Shown in pieces: positions 6,763-7,977 of a DNA stretch of 7,977 bases. The stretch is from Candidatus Competibacteraceae bacterium. Lineage in GTDB: Bacteria; Pseudomonadota; Gammaproteobacteria; Competibacterales; Competibacteraceae. Numbering within the stretch: position 1 is the first letter of the stretch; every line of letters begins with the position of its first letter. Position numbers and translations under genes: made by a program. The notes beneath the pieces are model-generated. The model searched no databases and was not told where the DNA came from. It saw nothing but the letters and a program-made list of their open reading frames with translations. The stretch covers positions 1-7,977 of the forward strand of contig JAAUQA010000134.1 of the NCBI GenBank assembly GCA_012032855.1, read 5' to 3'.

Positions 6763-6819
6763 ACCGGATAAAGTTTTAGCATCTCACTACCACTGATTCA
6801 TTTTAACTGGAGATAAAAA

Positions 6820-7277
6820 ATGCTGAACTATTTAAAACCTATTGTCATTTTATTAGCAATTACTTGGACATTACCGAGTAACGCTCAAGGATGGAGGGAA
6901 TGGAATCCAGTTGATATTGAAATTATAGATGAACGCGGACGGGTATTTAAGCAATATCCACTCTCCCATCAAGACCGTCGAGATAAAACGAATAAAGCGT
7001 ATTTGCAAGCACGCCAGGGCGAGAACTACACCATTCGAGTGCGCAATAGAACCCAACGCCGTATCGGTCTGGTCATTGCGGTGGATGGACGTAATATCAT
7101 TTCCGGCGAAAAGTCCTTCCTGAAATCGAACGAGCGTATGTATATCCTGAATCCATATCAACAGACAACCTACGAGGGCTGGCGAACGGCGAAAAACTGG
7201 GCAATGAATTTTACTTTACCGCCATTGAATCCGTTGACCTGAAATTTAATTTGGCAACTGTCTTCCTGAGCAACTAA
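6820..7277 (+). CDS. secreted protein of unknown function, frameshifted near its C-terminus
   Basis: The start ATG has a clear ribosome site (GGAG at 6809-6812, spacing 7). A signal peptide follows, with basic K6, a hydrophobic run IVILLAITWTL, and a cut after SNA at 22. The mature protein is mostly beta-like, with a central block VDGRNIISG (88-96), KSNERMYIL (102-110) and YEGWRTAK (118-125). The frame seems to end at 7242, but the frame one base away continues GNEFYFTAIESVDL. I recall that FYFTAIESVD ending from uncharacterised proteins that share the VDGRN and GWRT blocks. A single A missing from the run at 7192-7196 joins the two, giving TAKKLGNEFYF and a stop at 7275-7277 (152 residues). 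The residues after SVDL do not match what I remember of relatives. Divergent placement from the PepSY two-component operon suggests co-regulation. The function is unknown. Confidence 0.8.
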
Positions 7278-7407
7278 AAAATAAGGAAGAAGAAATATAA
7301 AACAATAAAGGCACCTCATACGCAAAAAATAAGTAACTAATTAGTCTGCAAATTAAAGGAAGGGATTTCAAATTGACTGCAATTTGGCGGAGTTTTCCAG
7401 AAGGATT

Positions 7408-7431
7408 CTTGATATTTAAGCAAATATTAAG
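7408..7431. repeat. AT-rich inverted repeat beside the terminator
   Basis: CTTGATATTT (7408-7417) and AAATATTAAG (7422-7431) form a 10-bp stem with one G-U pair on the plus strand and a 4-base loop. On the plus strand it is followed by A residues, not T, so it does not look like a terminator for the gene at 6820. The 154 bases from 7278 to this point are AT-rich with no gene seen. Confidence 0.5.
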
Positions 7432-7473
7432 AAAAAAAGCTGCAGAAAATAGTTTTCAAGTTAGTTCTGCAGC
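7432..7473 (-). terminator. rho-independent terminator of the SRPBCC gene
   Basis: GCTGCAGAA (7439-7447) and TTCTGCAGC (7465-7473) are perfect 9-base inverted arms with a 17-base loop. On the minus strand the stem is followed at once by seven T residues (7432-7438). It begins 15 bases after the stop codon of the gene ending at 7488. The plus strand lacks a T-run after the stem, so the element acts on the minus strand. Confidence 0.85.
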
Positions 7474-7487
7474 CTCATTGCAAAAAT

Positions 7488-7977
7488 TTATTGAACGGTT
7501 GTTTGTAATGTATCCGTCGTGCTGGAATCCTGTGCCATTATTTTGATCATTTCCTGGTAAATTCCCGTGCAAACGGAGTCAATTCTGAACAGACCTCTTT
7601 CAAAATCAGCACCCATGTGTTTATCCATATCCATAAACAGCATCATGGGCCTCATAAGGAAGGGTATTTTACCTTCAGCCATCCAATTTAATGTCGTGCT
7701 TGATTCTGAGTCTGTACTCAGATTAAACCCGCCGGTAGAATTCATTTCATAAGGGACAAGAAAGCTCAGCTCATAGGTAAGCGAGTTGGGGGCATCCATA
7801 GAAGCTATTTTTAGCTGACCTGATCCGGATAATTCTTCATCGCCAATCCATTTTACCAATGAACCAACCTCTCCATCCGGACCTTCATAGGTATTTTGGA
7901 TACTCGGATCTCTTTCGATCCAGGGAGACCAGTTGTCCCAGTTTCTCAATACAGAAACCTGGGTATACACTAGTTTT
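7488..7977 (-). CDS. SRPBCC family protein (polyketide cyclase/dehydrase-like), 5' end outside window
   Basis: The frame is open to the right edge. The GTG at 7970 is not a believable start, because the residues around it (KLVYTQVSVLRNWDNWSPWI) align with the first helix and strand of the START-like fold, so some 20-35 N-terminal residues lie beyond the window. Family hallmarks seen are NWDNWSPWIERDP, TYEGPDGEVGS, a GSGQLKI strand, a TTLNWMAEG strand, and a final helix FMDMDKHMGADFERGLFRI that covers the ligand cavity. SRPBCC proteins bind hydrophobic ligands; no catalytic role can be assigned. The coding sequence is noticeably more AT-rich than the clpA to PepSY region. It converges on the secreted-protein gene and has its own terminator. 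Confidence 0.8.
   Translation of the reverse strand, partial: KLVYTQVSVLRNWDNWSPWIERDPSIQNTYEGPDGEVGSLVKWIGDEELSGSGQLKIASMDAPNSLTYELSFLVPYEMNSTGGFNLSTDSESSTTLNWMAEGKIPFLMRPMMLFMDMDKHMGADFERGLFRIDSVCTGIYQEMIKIMAQDSSTTDTLQTTVQ

Overview
The window reads as a chromosomal segment of a gammaproteobacterium. IF-1, ClpA and MazG are close to their Escherichia coli counterparts, and the two-component pair resembles PhoP/PhoQ of that group. A narrower placement, such as a Methylococcales-like lineage, would be a guess. There are no phage, transposon, CRISPR, tRNA or rRNA signatures. The piece from about 6800 to the right edge is clearly more AT-rich than the rest.

Layout: the 3' part of clpA (+) runs in from the left edge and converges on infA (-). 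infA is divergent from mazG (+), and mazG converges on a secreted DUF192 protein (-). The stretch 2667-2996 has no convincing gene. It carries a strong minus-strand terminator, a nested set of inverted repeats just upstream of it, and a good -10 box, so together it looks like a small structured RNA or a regulated leader of the DUF192 gene. From 6557 down to 2997 there is a same-strand block: PepSY protein, OmpR/PhoP-type response regulator, PhoQ-like sensor kinase, then a citrate/2-methylcitrate synthase. A 262-bp divergent intergenic region with a 15-bp palindrome and three hexamers at exact 11-bp pitch separates this block from a small secreted protein of unknown function (+). The right end holds an AT-rich spacer with a minus-strand terminator and the 3' part of an SRPBCC-fold gene (-).

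Four genes are split by single-base indels: clpA (about 64-66), the citrate synthase (about 3795-3798), the sensor kinase (about 5515, 4832 and 4797-4800) and the secreted protein (7192-7196). In every case the conserved protein continues in another frame with its motifs intact. The phosphoacceptor histidine of the kinase lies in a short third-frame stretch that simple ORF calling misses. Two of the three minus-one events with a clear site are in A-runs. Base-calling error in the source assembly is the simplest explanation, although real gene decay is not excluded. I give corrected gene spans and describe the corrected products.

Functionally, the clearest unit is the envelope-sensing module: PepSY (exported) plus kinase (inner membrane) plus regulator (cytoplasm). 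The repeat cluster in the divergent promoter region is a plausible binding site for this regulator, which would link the signalling operon to the neighbouring secreted protein.
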